From Verrucomicrobiota bacterium (GTDB taxonomy: Bacteria > Verrucomicrobiota > Verrucomicrobiia > Limisphaerales > SIBE01): a DNA stretch of 55,065 nucleotides. Shown piece after piece: positions 47,298-55,065 of this stretch. The notes below the pieces were generated by a model. It was not told the DNA's origin, ran no database searches, and saw nothing but the letters and a program-made list of their open reading frames with translations. Made by a program: the position numbers and the translations under genes. The stretch is from positions 1 to 55,065 of the forward strand of contig VHDE01000030.1 in assembly GCA_016871515.1 (NCBI GenBank), given 5' to 3'. Each line of letters opens with the position of its first letter. Within the stretch, counting starts at the first letter, position 1.

Positions 47298-47338
47298 CCA
47301 AAAGACAGTTGTCCCTCCGGGACAGGCATCTTGGCCTG
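47298..47338. repeat. Hairpin downstream of the DUF1501 gene
   Basis: GGCCAA (47298-47303) pairs with TTGGCC (47333-47338), with an inner GTCCC-TCC-GGGAC. About 30 bp after the DUF1501 stop on the minus strand; it could slow or end transcription, though no T run follows. Confidence 0.45.
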
Positions 47339-47369
47339 CGTTTCGGCGTTGTACCGCGAAAATCCTGAG

Positions 47370-48788
47370 TTACACCAAAATCTTCCCAATGACCTCGCCG
47401 GCAACATCGGTAAGCCGATAAAGGCGTCCGTTGTGGAAGTAAGTCAGCTTCTCATGATCGACGCCGAGCAGATGCAGCATCGTTGCATGAAGATCGTGAA
47501 CACTTGTGCGATCCTTGACGGCTTTATATCCGATCTCGTCCGTTTCGCCATAGCTCGCGCCGCCTCTGATTCCAGCGCCTGCCATCCACGCCATGAACCC
47601 GTGCGGATTATGGTCGCGGCCGCCGTTGCCTTGCGAGACGGGCATGCGGCCGAATTCACCGCCCCAAATCACGAGCGTGTTGTCCATCAACCCGCGACGT
47701 TTCAAATCGGTCAGCAACCCATGAATCGGCATATCGGTCGAGGCGCAATGATGCGAATGATTGGCCTTAAGATCACTATGCGCATCCCATTCACCGTCAC
47801 TGTAAACCTGGACGAACCGCACGCCGCGCTCGATTAACCGCCGCGCCATCAGGCATTTGGCGCCGATGTTTTTCGAGACCTCCTTGTCCATTCCGTAAAG
47901 CGCGAGCGTCTCTCTCGATTCGGGTGAGAAATCGGTCAAGTCAATCGCTTCCATTTGCATTCGATACGCGAGTTCGAAGCTCTGAATGCGGGCGAGCAAT
48001 TCCGGTTCGCCGTCGCGGTCCTTGAGATGTTCGGTGTTGACCTTCTTAAGGAAATCAAGCTGCGCTCGCTGGTCGTTGCGCGTGACATGTTCGGGCCGCG
48101 TGAGGTTCAGAATGGGCGCGCCCGAAGAACGAAAGAGCGTTCCTTGATAACTCGTGGGGAGAAAGCCGGCGCTCCAATTGAGCGGGCCGCCCTTCACGCC
48201 CTGGTTGTTGCCAAGCACGACGTAACCGGGCAGGTTCTGGCTTTCGCTCCCCAACCCGTAAGTGATCCACGCGCCAGCGCTCGGAAAGCCGGGCCGCGCG
48301 ATGCCGGTGTTGATCTGGTAAAGCGCCGGAACATGATCATTCGATTCGCTGTAGAGCGACTTAATGAATGCGAAATCGTCCACGTGCTTCGCGACGTTCG
48401 GATATTGTTCGCACACCCACGCGCCGGACTGGCCGTATTGCTTGAAGCTGAATGGCGATTTCATCAGCGGTCCGGGATTTCCGTTGAACACGTCGATGCT
48501 GATGCGCTGTCCATCGCGTTTGGTGAGTTCCGGCTTGGGGTCGAACAAGTCGACCGAACTGGGCGCGCCTTCCATGAACAGCCAGATGATTGATTTCGCC
48601 TTGGCCGGGTAATGCGGCCGTCGCGGCGCCATTGGATCGAGCGAACGCGAAGTCTCGTTATCCGCGGCCAGCAACTGATCGGTTTGCAGCAAGTCCGCCA
48701 AGGCTAGTAAACCAAAGCCAGCGCCGGCCTTCTTCAAAAAATCGCGACGATTAGTGAAGGTCTCGTATCGCCCGCAGTGGTTGTTCAT
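47370..48788 (-). CDS. DUF1501 secreted protein (sulfatase-like fold)
   Basis: 472 aa from ATG 48788; upstream in-frame residues are not homologous. A twin-arginine signal is present (TNRRDFLKKAGAGFGLLAL). Family motifs: KSIIWLFMEGAPSSVDLFDP, RGVRFVQVYSDGEWDAH, NTLVIWGGEFGRMPVSQG, GRDHNPHGFMAW and DLHATMLHLLGVDH. DUF1501 proteins are usually encoded directly after DUF1549/DUF1553 cytochrome-like proteins and are thought to work with them in the periplasm, possibly on polysaccharides. Here a toxin-antitoxin pair separates the two genes. Confidence 0.92.
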   Translation of the reverse strand: MNNHCGRYETFTNRRDFLKKAGAGFGLLALADLLQTDQLLAADNETSRSLDPMAPRRPHYPAKAKSIIWLFMEGAPSSVDLFDPKPELTKRDGQRISIDVFNGNPGPLMKSPFSFKQYGQSGAWVCEQYPNVAKHVDDFAFIKSLYSESNDHVPALYQINTGIARPGFPSAGAWITYGLGSESQNLPGYVVLGNNQGVKGGPLNWSAGFLPTSYQGTLFRSSGAPILNLTRPEHVTRNDQRAQLDFLKKVNTEHLKDRDGEPELLARIQSFELAYRMQMEAIDLTDFSPESRETLALYGMDKEVSKNIGAKCLMARRLIERGVRFVQVYSDGEWDAHSDLKANHSHHCASTDMPIHGLLTDLKRRGLMDNTLVIWGGEFGRMPVSQGNGGRDHNPHGFMAWMAGAGIRGGASYGETDEIGYKAVKDRTSVHDLHATMLHLLGVDHEKLTYFHNGRLYRLTDVAGEVIGKILV

Positions 48789-48937
48789 GGGGAATCTTGT
48801 AACGTCTCTCGAGTTTTCTGACAACCATACCGTTGTGCCCAGGGAACGCCTTGTGACTGACAGGACCTCGGGCCAATGCGTTCCGAGCTTTGGTGCAGGC
48901 TTGTCAGTCACCATGTTGTCTGGCACGTTAACGATTG

Positions 48938-49171
48938 ATGAACGCTGACCTGAAGCGGATCACCGTTGATCCTGAGATTTGCCATGGCAAGCCGACAGTG
49001 CGGCGATTGCGGTATCCCGTGAGCATGATTCTGGAACTTCTCGCGGGTGGCATGAGCTCGGAGCAAATTCTGGCGGATTATCCTGATCTTGAACGCGAAG
49101 ACATTAGTGCTTGTCTGGCGTTTGCTGCCCGACTGGCCAATGTTCATCGGATTGAGCCGCTAGCGGCATGA
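48938..49171 (+). CDS. DUF433 antitoxin-like protein
   Basis: 77 aa from ATG 48938. ITVDPEICHGKPTVRRLRYP, ILELLAGGMSSEQILADYPD and DLEREDISACLAFAA are the DUF433 helix-turn-helix signature. DUF433 genes pair with DUF5615 PIN-like toxins. Overlaps the toxin remnant by ATGA; the gene is intact. Confidence 0.88.
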   Translation: MNADLKRITVDPEICHGKPTVRRLRYPVSMILELLAGGMSSEQILADYPDLEREDISACLAFAARLANVHRIEPLAA

Positions 49172-49518
49172 AGTTCCTGATTGACGCTCAGTTGCCGCGG
49201 CGGCTGGCGCACTGGTTTCCCCGGGGCGGGCATGATGTAATCCACACCTTGGATCTCAGCAAAATCGCACGACGGACCTGTCTCTATTGACTTTGGCGAA
49301 CCCAAGAGCAACGGGTGCTCATCACAAAAGACACCGACTTTGAAATCTCGCACCAGCTTGGCCAAGGCCCGTTCAAACTTCTATTGATTACCACCGGAAA
49401 CATTCACAACGACGAACTGGTGAAGCTCTTCGCCCAACAAGAGGAGCTTCTTCTGCGGCTGTTAGACCAACACGCTTTTGTCGAGTTAAGGCGGACCCAG
49501 TTGATCGTGCACAAATGA
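49168..49518 (+). pseudogene. DUF5615 PIN-like toxin with two frameshifts
   Basis: Frame 1 gives MKFLIDAQLPRRLAHWF and GGHDVIHTLDLSK, then hits TGA at 49288. The family continues in a second frame (TTDLSLLTLAN) and in a third (EQRVLITKDTDFEISHQLG to FVELRRTQLIVHK, stop 49518). The shifts lie near the AAAA run at 49261-49264 and the CCC run at 49301-49303. The catalytic D in FLIDAQLP and the TKDTDF motif end up on different frames, so no full toxin can be made. Confidence 0.8.
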
Positions 49519-49527
49519 GAGGCCTCT

Positions 49528-51960
49528 TCAATCCACATAAATAAATTCGTTCAAGGCGAAGAGGGCCTGGCAAAAATCGGCTAGGGCGAGTTGTTGCATT
49601 TCAGTTTTTGACTTATTCGAATCGCGGGTCAATCGCTCCTGGATTTGTGACTTGATAAAGTCTACTCCAGAGTTGAGTTCATCCGTTGAAGGTTCGCGGG
49701 CGAGAGCGAGGCGCCAGGCGAGACGAACTTGCGCGTCTGTTTCTGCGCCCGACTCTTTCTCGACTCTTCTGGCGAAGTCGATTGCGCACGCGCGGACGAA
49801 CCTGTCATTCAGCAATGCGAGGGCTTGAGGCGCGACAGTCGTGTTTTCACGGCGGCCGCAACTGGCTTGGGCATCCGGGCCGTCGAACGCTTGCATGAGC
49901 GGGTGTTGCACGACGCGCTTATGAAACATATAAACGGAACGCCGTCTTGTCGCCGCGGTGTCTTTCAAATTCTTGGGATACGGATCTTTCATGTTACGGG
50001 CTTGAATAGCTTCAGAGACGATGGGCGCTTTCACGGCGGGGCCGAGCATCTGCGTGTTCAACGTGCCGCTGACGACCAGCATTGCATCGCGCAGAACTTC
50101 GGCCTGAATCCGCTGTGGCCGCCGTCGCCAGAGCAGGCGATTGTCTGGATCGACCGTAGCGGCGTCTCGGGAGAGCGCTGCTGTTTTTTCGTTAATGAAC
50201 AACTCAGCCGATGATTCAAAAACAGCGGCGCTCTGCTGAGACGCTGCCGCGGCGCTTTCCTGCAGATAAACCGCGCTGGTCATGATGAGCCGATGCAACG
50301 TTTTCAGCCGCCAGCCTGATTTCACAAACTCACTCGTCAGCCATTCCAACAGTTCCGGATGAGTCGGCGAATCGCACCGCGTCCCGAAATCATTGACTGT
50401 GCGAACCAAGCCTTGGCCGAAGTGATGTTGCCAGACACGGTTCACAATCACGCGCGCGACCAGCATTCCTGCGCCATCCTCGATGTCCGTCATCCATTCG
50501 GCGAGCGCACGGCGTTGTTGGGTGGAATCATCGCGACGCCTGTGGCTGCGCGCCGCCGTCCAATATTCTTCCGACGTTTTGCCTCGGGTCAGCGCGCTCA
50601 AGAAGCCCAACGCAACCGGTTCGCTTTTCGCGCGGAAATCACCGCGCGCGAGCAGAAATGTTTCACGCGGCGTCGGGCCGAAATCGGCGAAAGCGAAAGC
50701 GGTCGGCAGCGGTTTTGGCTGGCGTGCTTTTGCTGCTTTAAATCCTTTCTCGAGTTCATCCCACTCGGCTCGCTGTGGATCGGACAGGAACGGTTTGAAA
50801 TCCTTGTCTTCGATCTTGAGTTCTTTGGAAAACGTCTTTGCCAATTCCTTGGCCTGCGAACTGTCCGGCTGATTTTTGAGAGTCGCCTTTTGATCATCAT
50901 TAATCTTCAACCCGTCAATCTTAGCGTGTTTTACCGCCGTCTCGTGAGGTTTACGCGCTTGCTTAATCCAGTTTTCGAGCTGGCTCTTCGCTGAATCGTA
51001 ATCCTGGCCCCAATTCGCGTGCGTGTCGCGATAACGCTTGACATCGGCGAGCGGCGCCAGTGGAACCTGCGCGCGGTCGCCGCCATTGAAAGCACTTTGC
51101 AATCGGTAATAATCCCGTCTTGGGATCGGGTCATACTTATGATCGTGGCAACGCGCACAGCCGAGCGTCACGCCAAGCATGGCTGCGCCCGTCGTCGAGA
51201 TCATATCATCCAGTTCGTTAAAGCGCTCGCGGATGCGTTCTTCCTCGAGAAGGTTATCGGGAAGCGCCGCGTGCGTGCCCGCCGCGATGAATCCCGTCGC
51301 CGCGACAGCGAGCGGGTTGTCAGGTTCCAATTCGTCGCCGGCCAATTGCCACCGGACGAAAGTGTCGAACGGGAAATCATCGTTCAGACTGCGAATGACA
51401 AAGTCGCGGTAATGGTAGGCCGTTGGCCGGTCTGCGTCGCTCTCCTGTCCATCGCTGTCGGCGTAGCGGGCGACGTCGAGCCAATGGCGCGCCCAGCGTT
51501 CCCCGTAATGTGGGCTCGCTAACAGTTGATCGACCAAAGATTCTACGGCGAGGGTCGAGTTCACGGACGAACTCTGGACGAATGCCTCGACCTGCGGGGG
51601 CGTGGGCGGCAAACCGATCAGGTCGAAATAAATTCGTCGGGCGAGTTTGAGCGCCTCGGCTCGAGGAGAAGGCCCCAGTTTTTTCTCTTCGAGGCGCGCC
51701 AGGATAAACTGATCCACCGGAGTGCGAACCCAAGCGACATTTGTTACGGCGGGCAGGGGCGGGCTCTTGAGAGGAAGATAAGACCAATGCTGACGATCCT
51801 TGTCCGTAATGATCACTTCAGATGGCGCAGCTGTTCCGTCCCCAGGCGTCACGACAAGCAAACTAACGAGAAGGTTCACGAGTGCGACAAGCCGCGATCC
51901 CGCCTGGGGCAAAGGCCAACGATTCAGGAGAAAGCCCTGGGCGAGCGGATGACGAATCAC
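49528..51960 (-). CDS. DUF1549/DUF1553 domain protein with CxxCH heme motif
   Basis: 810 aa from a tentative GTG at 51960, just before a hydrophobic signal-like segment (ALVNLLVSLLVVTPGDGTAA); an in-frame start at 52170 would add 70 unlikely residues. The DUF1549 part (RIYFDLIGLPPTPPQVEAFV, HYGERWARHWLDVARYADSD) includes a heme-type site in LGCARCHDHKYDPI. DUF1553 follows (RVIVNRVWQHHFGQGLVRT, DFGTRCDSPTHPELLEWL, FNEFIYVD-like end). The usual N-terminal PSCyt1 cytochrome domain is absent. Probably periplasmic, partner of DUF1501. Confidence 0.88.
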   Translation of the reverse strand: MIRHPLAQGFLLNRWPLPQAGSRLVALVNLLVSLLVVTPGDGTAAPSEVIITDKDRQHWSYLPLKSPPLPAVTNVAWVRTPVDQFILARLEEKKLGPSPRAEALKLARRIYFDLIGLPPTPPQVEAFVQSSSVNSTLAVESLVDQLLASPHYGERWARHWLDVARYADSDGQESDADRPTAYHYRDFVIRSLNDDFPFDTFVRWQLAGDELEPDNPLAVAATGFIAAGTHAALPDNLLEEERIRERFNELDDMISTTGAAMLGVTLGCARCHDHKYDPIPRRDYYRLQSAFNGGDRAQVPLAPLADVKRYRDTHANWGQDYDSAKSQLENWIKQARKPHETAVKHAKIDGLKINDDQKATLKNQPDSSQAKELAKTFSKELKIEDKDFKPFLSDPQRAEWDELEKGFKAAKARQPKPLPTAFAFADFGPTPRETFLLARGDFRAKSEPVALGFLSALTRGKTSEEYWTAARSHRRRDDSTQQRRALAEWMTDIEDGAGMLVARVIVNRVWQHHFGQGLVRTVNDFGTRCDSPTHPELLEWLTSEFVKSGWRLKTLHRLIMTSAVYLQESAAAASQQSAAVFESSAELFINEKTAALSRDAATVDPDNRLLWRRRPQRIQAEVLRDAMLVVSGTLNTQMLGPAVKAPIVSEAIQARNMKDPYPKNLKDTAATRRRSVYMFHKRVVQHPLMQAFDGPDAQASCGRRENTTVAPQALALLNDRFVRACAIDFARRVEKESGAETDAQVRLAWRLALAREPSTDELNSGVDFIKSQIQERLTRDSNKSKTEMQQLALADFCQALFALNEFIYVD

Positions 51961-52003
51961 CGACGCAGTTGTAGCAGGGTCACGGAGTTTTGATCCAGCA
52001 ACA

Positions 52004-52456
52004 ATGTCCAGTTTTGGGCGCGGGCTTGAGTCCGCACGAACTCGTGCAGAAGACCTCCGAATTTGCGCCAAACTGGTAAGGACGGATTCCACTCTAATCG
52101 AGTGGGCGGTTAACGAGGAGAGAACTCTCGCGTCCTCGATATCAGTTTGCGGCAAAGGCGAAATGGGCATTGCCGCTCTCTATGCCGGAGTGTTCGACGA
52201 GCGGATCAAGCAAGTGATCCTGAACAATCCGCCCGGCTCTCATTGGCAAGGTTCAGCGCTGCTCAATGTGCTGCGCGTCACTGACATCGCGGAAGTCGCG
52301 GGCGCGCTCGCGCCACGCCGGCTGGTTTCATTGACGAGGCTCCCGGACCCTTTCGAATACACTCGATCTATCTATCGGCTCCAGCGCGCGTCAGGCCAAT
52401 TCATTCAGTCGCCGAGCCTGCCGCAAGCGCTCGAGGTCTCGAGATTTCGATTCTGA
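52004..52456 (+). pseudogene. 3' fragment of an acetyl xylan esterase / alpha-beta hydrolase-like gene
   Basis: From about 52145 the frame resembles the C-terminal part of planctomycete/verrucomicrobial hydrolases: SISVCGKGEMGIAALYAGVF, KQVILNNPPGSHWQGSALLN, VLRVTDIAEVAGALAPRRLV, DPFEYTRSIYRL. Upstream residues are not homologous, and no nucleophile motif (GxSxG) is seen, so the 5' part is missing. It runs up to the convergent NHL gene. Confidence 0.5.
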
Positions 52457-52472
52457 GACCTCCTTTAGAACG

Positions 52473-52554
52473 GTAGCAGCCGAGGTAACGAGGCTCTGAT
52501 TGCTGTGATGAACTGGACGCGCTTCTAATCAGAGCCTCCTCACGTCGGCTGCTA
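52473..52554. repeat. Palindromic repeat between convergent genes
   Basis: Arms 52473-52501 (GTAGCAGCCGAGG, AACGAGGCTCTGATT) and 52527-52554 (AATCAGAGCCTCCTC, GTCGGCTGCTAC) are complementary over most of 28 bp. Situated between two convergent reading frames, where it could serve as a bidirectional terminator. Confidence 0.75.
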
Positions 52555-52563
52555 CGAACGTTA

Positions 52564-53523
52564 TTACTTCACGCGCACGAATCGGTGCAGGTGACCGAAC
52601 TTGCTCCATTCCGAAACGATGATGTTGCCATTCTTGTCGAGCGACGCGCCATGAGGTGAATTGCAGATGCCTGCCTTCCATTGATCCGGCGGAAGGCCGA
52701 AGTTGGCGCGTTGCTTTTCATCCGGATTATCACCGAGCTGTGCGGCGATGTTGCCTTTCTGATCGAGAACCGTGACGCGTCCTTGCAACTCGGGGAAGAC
52801 GGCGTAATTGCCGCGCACGTGGACCGCGGCAGGCATCCGCAAGTTGCGCTGAATGACTTTGACGAAATTGCCGTCGAGGTCCCAATGTTCCACCCGGTTG
52901 TTGTTTCGGTTGCAGACGATCAAAAGCGGCTTGCGCCGGCGCGTGTCCAACCCAATGCCATGACAGGTTTTGAACTTCCCGTCCGCTTCGCCTGGTCCGC
53001 CGAACGCTTTGACGAATTTCCGGTTCTTATCGAACTTAAGAACGTAATTTGAGCCGTAGCCATCGGCGACGAAGATCGAGCCATCCGGGGCAACGGTGAC
53101 AGCGCAGGGCCTAAATCCTTTCTCGTCTTTGTAAATGCCTGCCTCGGGCGGATAGCGAAGCGTCCATTCCGTTTCTCCAGTCAGCTTGAGCTTCACTACC
53201 TCGTTATGGTTGGGGCGCGCTGCGTAGATATGTTCGACGCCTTTTTCCTTTCGGATTTCAAGAGCGTGAATTCCCGTTGGACCCACCGCGCGAAGAAACT
53301 TCCCCTTCGGTGAGAAGACCGCAATTCCGCGCGGCGTGTCGGTGGTGATGTAAATATTGCCAGCTCTATCAATGACCGCGCCGCCATGGCAGGGGCCGAG
53401 CTGTTCGCCGGCAGGCATTTCGTCGAAGAACTTCGGGTCGATCGAATATTTCAGCTGGGCGGCCTTGACAGAAGTGCACATCAGCGCGGCGAGACAGATC
53501 AGAATGGGTTTAAGGTGGTGCAT
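52564..53523 (-). CDS. Secreted NHL-repeat beta-propeller protein
   Basis: 319 aa from ATG 53523, with signal peptide MHHLKPILICLAALMCTSVKA. Propeller blades are visible as GGAVIDRAGNIYITTDTPRG, PCAVTVAPDGSIFVADGYGS, HGIGLDTRRRKPLLIVCNRN and SPHGASLDKNGNIIVSEWSK. Such proteins are abundant in Verrucomicrobia and Planctomycetes and are probably periplasmic; no enzyme site is evident. Confidence 0.88.
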   Translation of the reverse strand: MHHLKPILICLAALMCTSVKAAQLKYSIDPKFFDEMPAGEQLGPCHGGAVIDRAGNIYITTDTPRGIAVFSPKGKFLRAVGPTGIHALEIRKEKGVEHIYAARPNHNEVVKLKLTGETEWTLRYPPEAGIYKDEKGFRPCAVTVAPDGSIFVADGYGSNYVLKFDKNRKFVKAFGGPGEADGKFKTCHGIGLDTRRRKPLLIVCNRNNNRVEHWDLDGNFVKVIQRNLRMPAAVHVRGNYAVFPELQGRVTVLDQKGNIAAQLGDNPDEKQRANFGLPPDQWKAGICNSPHGASLDKNGNIIVSEWSKFGHLHRFVRVK

Positions 53524-53838
53524 ATGCTTGTTGTGGTTCGGATCGGAGGTTAATCGGCTCGCGCGATTCTGTCTTGCAAATTCGAAACAGGAGTCAGCGC
53601 TAAAAACCGGTGGCGGCCTGACCTTTCTTTCCCTGGACGAAAAGCACGCGGAGGAATGGTGTTGCCAGGAATCGACCGTCCCCGCGACAGCGTCTTGGAG
53701 TGCGGTGACGCAGTGAAGTGAAACAAAGTCACCGCTTTTGCGTCCGCATTTCTCCGAAACAACGGTTCGCGCATTGAACCCATGAACCTGCGGCGAGTAG
53801 AGCGCGTCACTCCGTGCGCGGCGGCGATCTCCTGATGT
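53524..53838. other. Non-coding stretch
   Basis: No credible gene upstream of the NHL gene; frames on both strands look random. Confidence 0.4.
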
Positions 53839-53901
53839 TTGAGTCACCTGGCCAGCGCCAGCATGGATGAAACGGTCTGCCTTTGGAATGTTGAGCCGGA
53901 A
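53839..53901 (+). pseudogene. Possible WD40-repeat remnant
   Basis: The frame reads SHLASASMDETVCLWNVEPE, which fits one WD40 blade end (LASAS-x-D-x-TV-x-LW-x-V). Nothing before or after continues it. Probably debris of a lost gene; could be chance. Confidence 0.35.
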
Positions 53902-54004
53902 CATGAGAACAAGAAGGGACTGGGCTTTGCCAACATCCGAAGAGCGTCCGACCTCCATCTTGACGCAGGTGATCTCGAACCAAACTGCTGGCTTCGTCAC
54001 TTTT

Positions 54005-54753
54005 GTGAGCGAACTGGAACAGTTAAGAGCCGAGCATCATCCCGAGGCGATCCGCATCCGCCTGGATGGCAAGATCGGCCACGGCTGCCTCGGCGATGCG
54101 GTCTTCGGAGCAATTGACGGCTGTGTCACGACGTTCGCGGTAGTTGCGAGCGCTATGGGGGCGGAGCTTAACAACTCGGTCGTGTTGATCCTTGGGTTCG
54201 CCAATTTGGTGGCTGACGGCTTCAGCATGGCGGTAAGCAATTACCTCGGAACCAAAAGCGAACGTGAACGCGTCGAGCAAGCGCGCCAAGCCGAACAACG
54301 CCATATTCTGCATGTGCCGGAAGGCGAGCGCGAAGAAATCCGGCAGATTTTCGCGCGCAAGGGCTTCACGGATGATGTGATCGAGAAGATCGTTGAAGTG
54401 ATCAGCACCAACAGCCAGCTTTGGGTGGACACGATGCTGAGCGAGGAATTGGGTTTGCAGGTGAGCGGCCGTCATCCGCTTCGCGCCGCAACGGCTACTT
54501 TTGCTGCCTTTGTCGTGATCGGATTCGTGCCACCGCTTACTTTTTGATTCCCGGCATCGAAATGACCCAGCGTTTTGCCGCGAGTGCGGTGTTATCGGCT
54601 ATGGCCTTTGCCGGTGTCGGAATAGCCAAAGCCTTTGTGATGGGTCGCTCGTGGGTTAAGTCGGGACTCGAAACCCTATTGACCGGAGGTGGCGCGGCGG
54701 CGTTGGCTTACCTTGTCGGCGTATGGCTGCGCCATCTCTTCGGCGCGGTGTGA
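54005..54753 (+). pseudogene. VIT1/CCC1-type transporter with a frameshift
   Basis: From GTG 54005: IGHGCLGDAVFGAIDGCVTT, LGFANLVADGFSMAVSNYLG and the EREEIRQIFARKGFTDD linker belong to the VIT1 (vacuolar iron transporter) family. The first frame ends at TGA 54545-54547 after FVVIGFVPPLTF. The next frame continues YFLIPGIEMTQRFAASAV and SGLETLLTGGGAAALAYLVG to the stop at 54753, completing the membrane domain. The shift is at a T-run, 54541-54545. Either a pseudogene or a single sequencing error; iron/manganese transport if whole. Confidence 0.75.
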
Positions 54754-54814
54754 AAGACTTGAGGCCGGATCGTCCCGTCGGTGTTCCATCCGGACGGGTG
54801 TCGTCAGCAACACG

Positions 54815-55003
54815 ATGTTTGAAGTCCAGCGCATCAGCGAACGCGAGCAGCATGAACCGGAAAAGTTGATGCTTCGGTTGGAAAACGCCCTGCTTCGCCT
54901 GGAGCGCCAGCTTCCGCCGTCAAAAAATCCGAAGAAACGTGTGCTTTCGGTAAGCGTGCAAGCGCCGAAAAAATGGCTGGCGCGGATGGAAACGGCGGGA
55001 TGA
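54815..55003 (+). CDS. Small hypothetical protein
   Basis: 62 aa: MFEVQRISEREQHEPEKLML, RLENALLRLERQLPPSKNPK and a basic tail. Predicted to be helical. No family recognised; it follows the VIT1-like gene on the same strand. The last 62 bp of the window show nothing. Confidence 0.35.
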   Translation: MFEVQRISEREQHEPEKLMLRLENALLRLERQLPPSKNPKKRVLSVSVQAPKKWLARMETAG

Positions 55004-55065
55004 ATGCACACCGATGGCAGCGGGGCGGTCGAGCAGGCTAAGAGGGTCAACTGGAGTCAGTGGTC

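Noticed and set aside
52023..52079. Short peptide GLSPHELVQKTSEFAPNW ending in TAA, resembling a protein C-terminus
   Set aside because: Only 18 residues and no family that I can name with confidence.

Overview
The window reads as chromosomal DNA of a verrucomicrobial bacterium (Verrucomicrobiota, probably near the Pedosphaera/Limisphaera group). This is inferred from gene content, since no database was searched: a DUF1549/DUF1553 plus DUF1501 pair, prepilin-like proteins with an H-X9-DG ending, an mcsA-mcsB-clpC operon without ctsR, amphi-Trp and DUF442/cytochrome-like proteins, and dense palindromic intergenic repeats. A complete 16S / tRNA-Ala / tRNA-Ile / 23S / 5S operon lies at 25.2-30.6 kb; its 16S would settle the taxonomy.

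Layout. 0-11 kb is housekeeping, mostly on the minus strand: YacL-like PIN/TRAM protein, mlaE-mlaF-mlaD lipid transport, mcsA-mcsB-clpC protein quality control, ilvE, DUF1844 and a Lon N-terminal-domain protein. 11-25 kb is housekeeping on the plus strand: moaA, FmdB-type zinc ribbon, two verrucomicrobial unknowns, a KamA-type radical SAM enzyme, two tandem Uma2 nucleases, nth, a LipM-like octanoyltransferase, gspF-H-I-J-K (with ATGA overlaps from gspH to gspK) and bioD. 25-30.6 kb is the rRNA operon with promoter, four boxA-like sites and terminator.

30.7-38.9 kb is an accessory and decaying region: a prepilin-like gene, a DUF4178 pseudogene with three frameshifts joined to a truncated ECF sigma gene, two toxin-antitoxin pairs (AbrB-type VapBC, Phd/PIN), a candidate nucleotidyltransferase pair, a DUF4143 ATPase, and repeated fragments of Ser/Thr kinase-TPR genes, a PhoX fragment and a RAYT-type transposase remnant. 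38.9-45.4 kb is a visibly GC-richer plus-strand operon: ABC ATPase, two DUF3526-type permeases, a DUF442/cytochrome-like protein that has lost both active motifs, amphi-Trp, YqaA and a LamG protein. Near-identical 136/135-bp four-hairpin repeats precede each permease. At 46-47 kb an abgT gene is cut off by transposon debris. 47-55 kb holds DUF1501 and DUF1549/1553 genes split by a DUF433/DUF5615 toxin-antitoxin pair with a frameshifted toxin, an NHL-repeat protein, and a frameshifted VIT1-type transporter.

The most unusual signals are: (a) hairpin repeats with a near-constant loop and freely varying paired stems; (b) a second repeat family inserted just after the start codon of two unrelated genes and translated as the leader in front of their export signals; (c) the kinase-fragment/toxin-antitoxin mosaic. 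I found no CRISPR array and no clear new defence or biosynthetic system.
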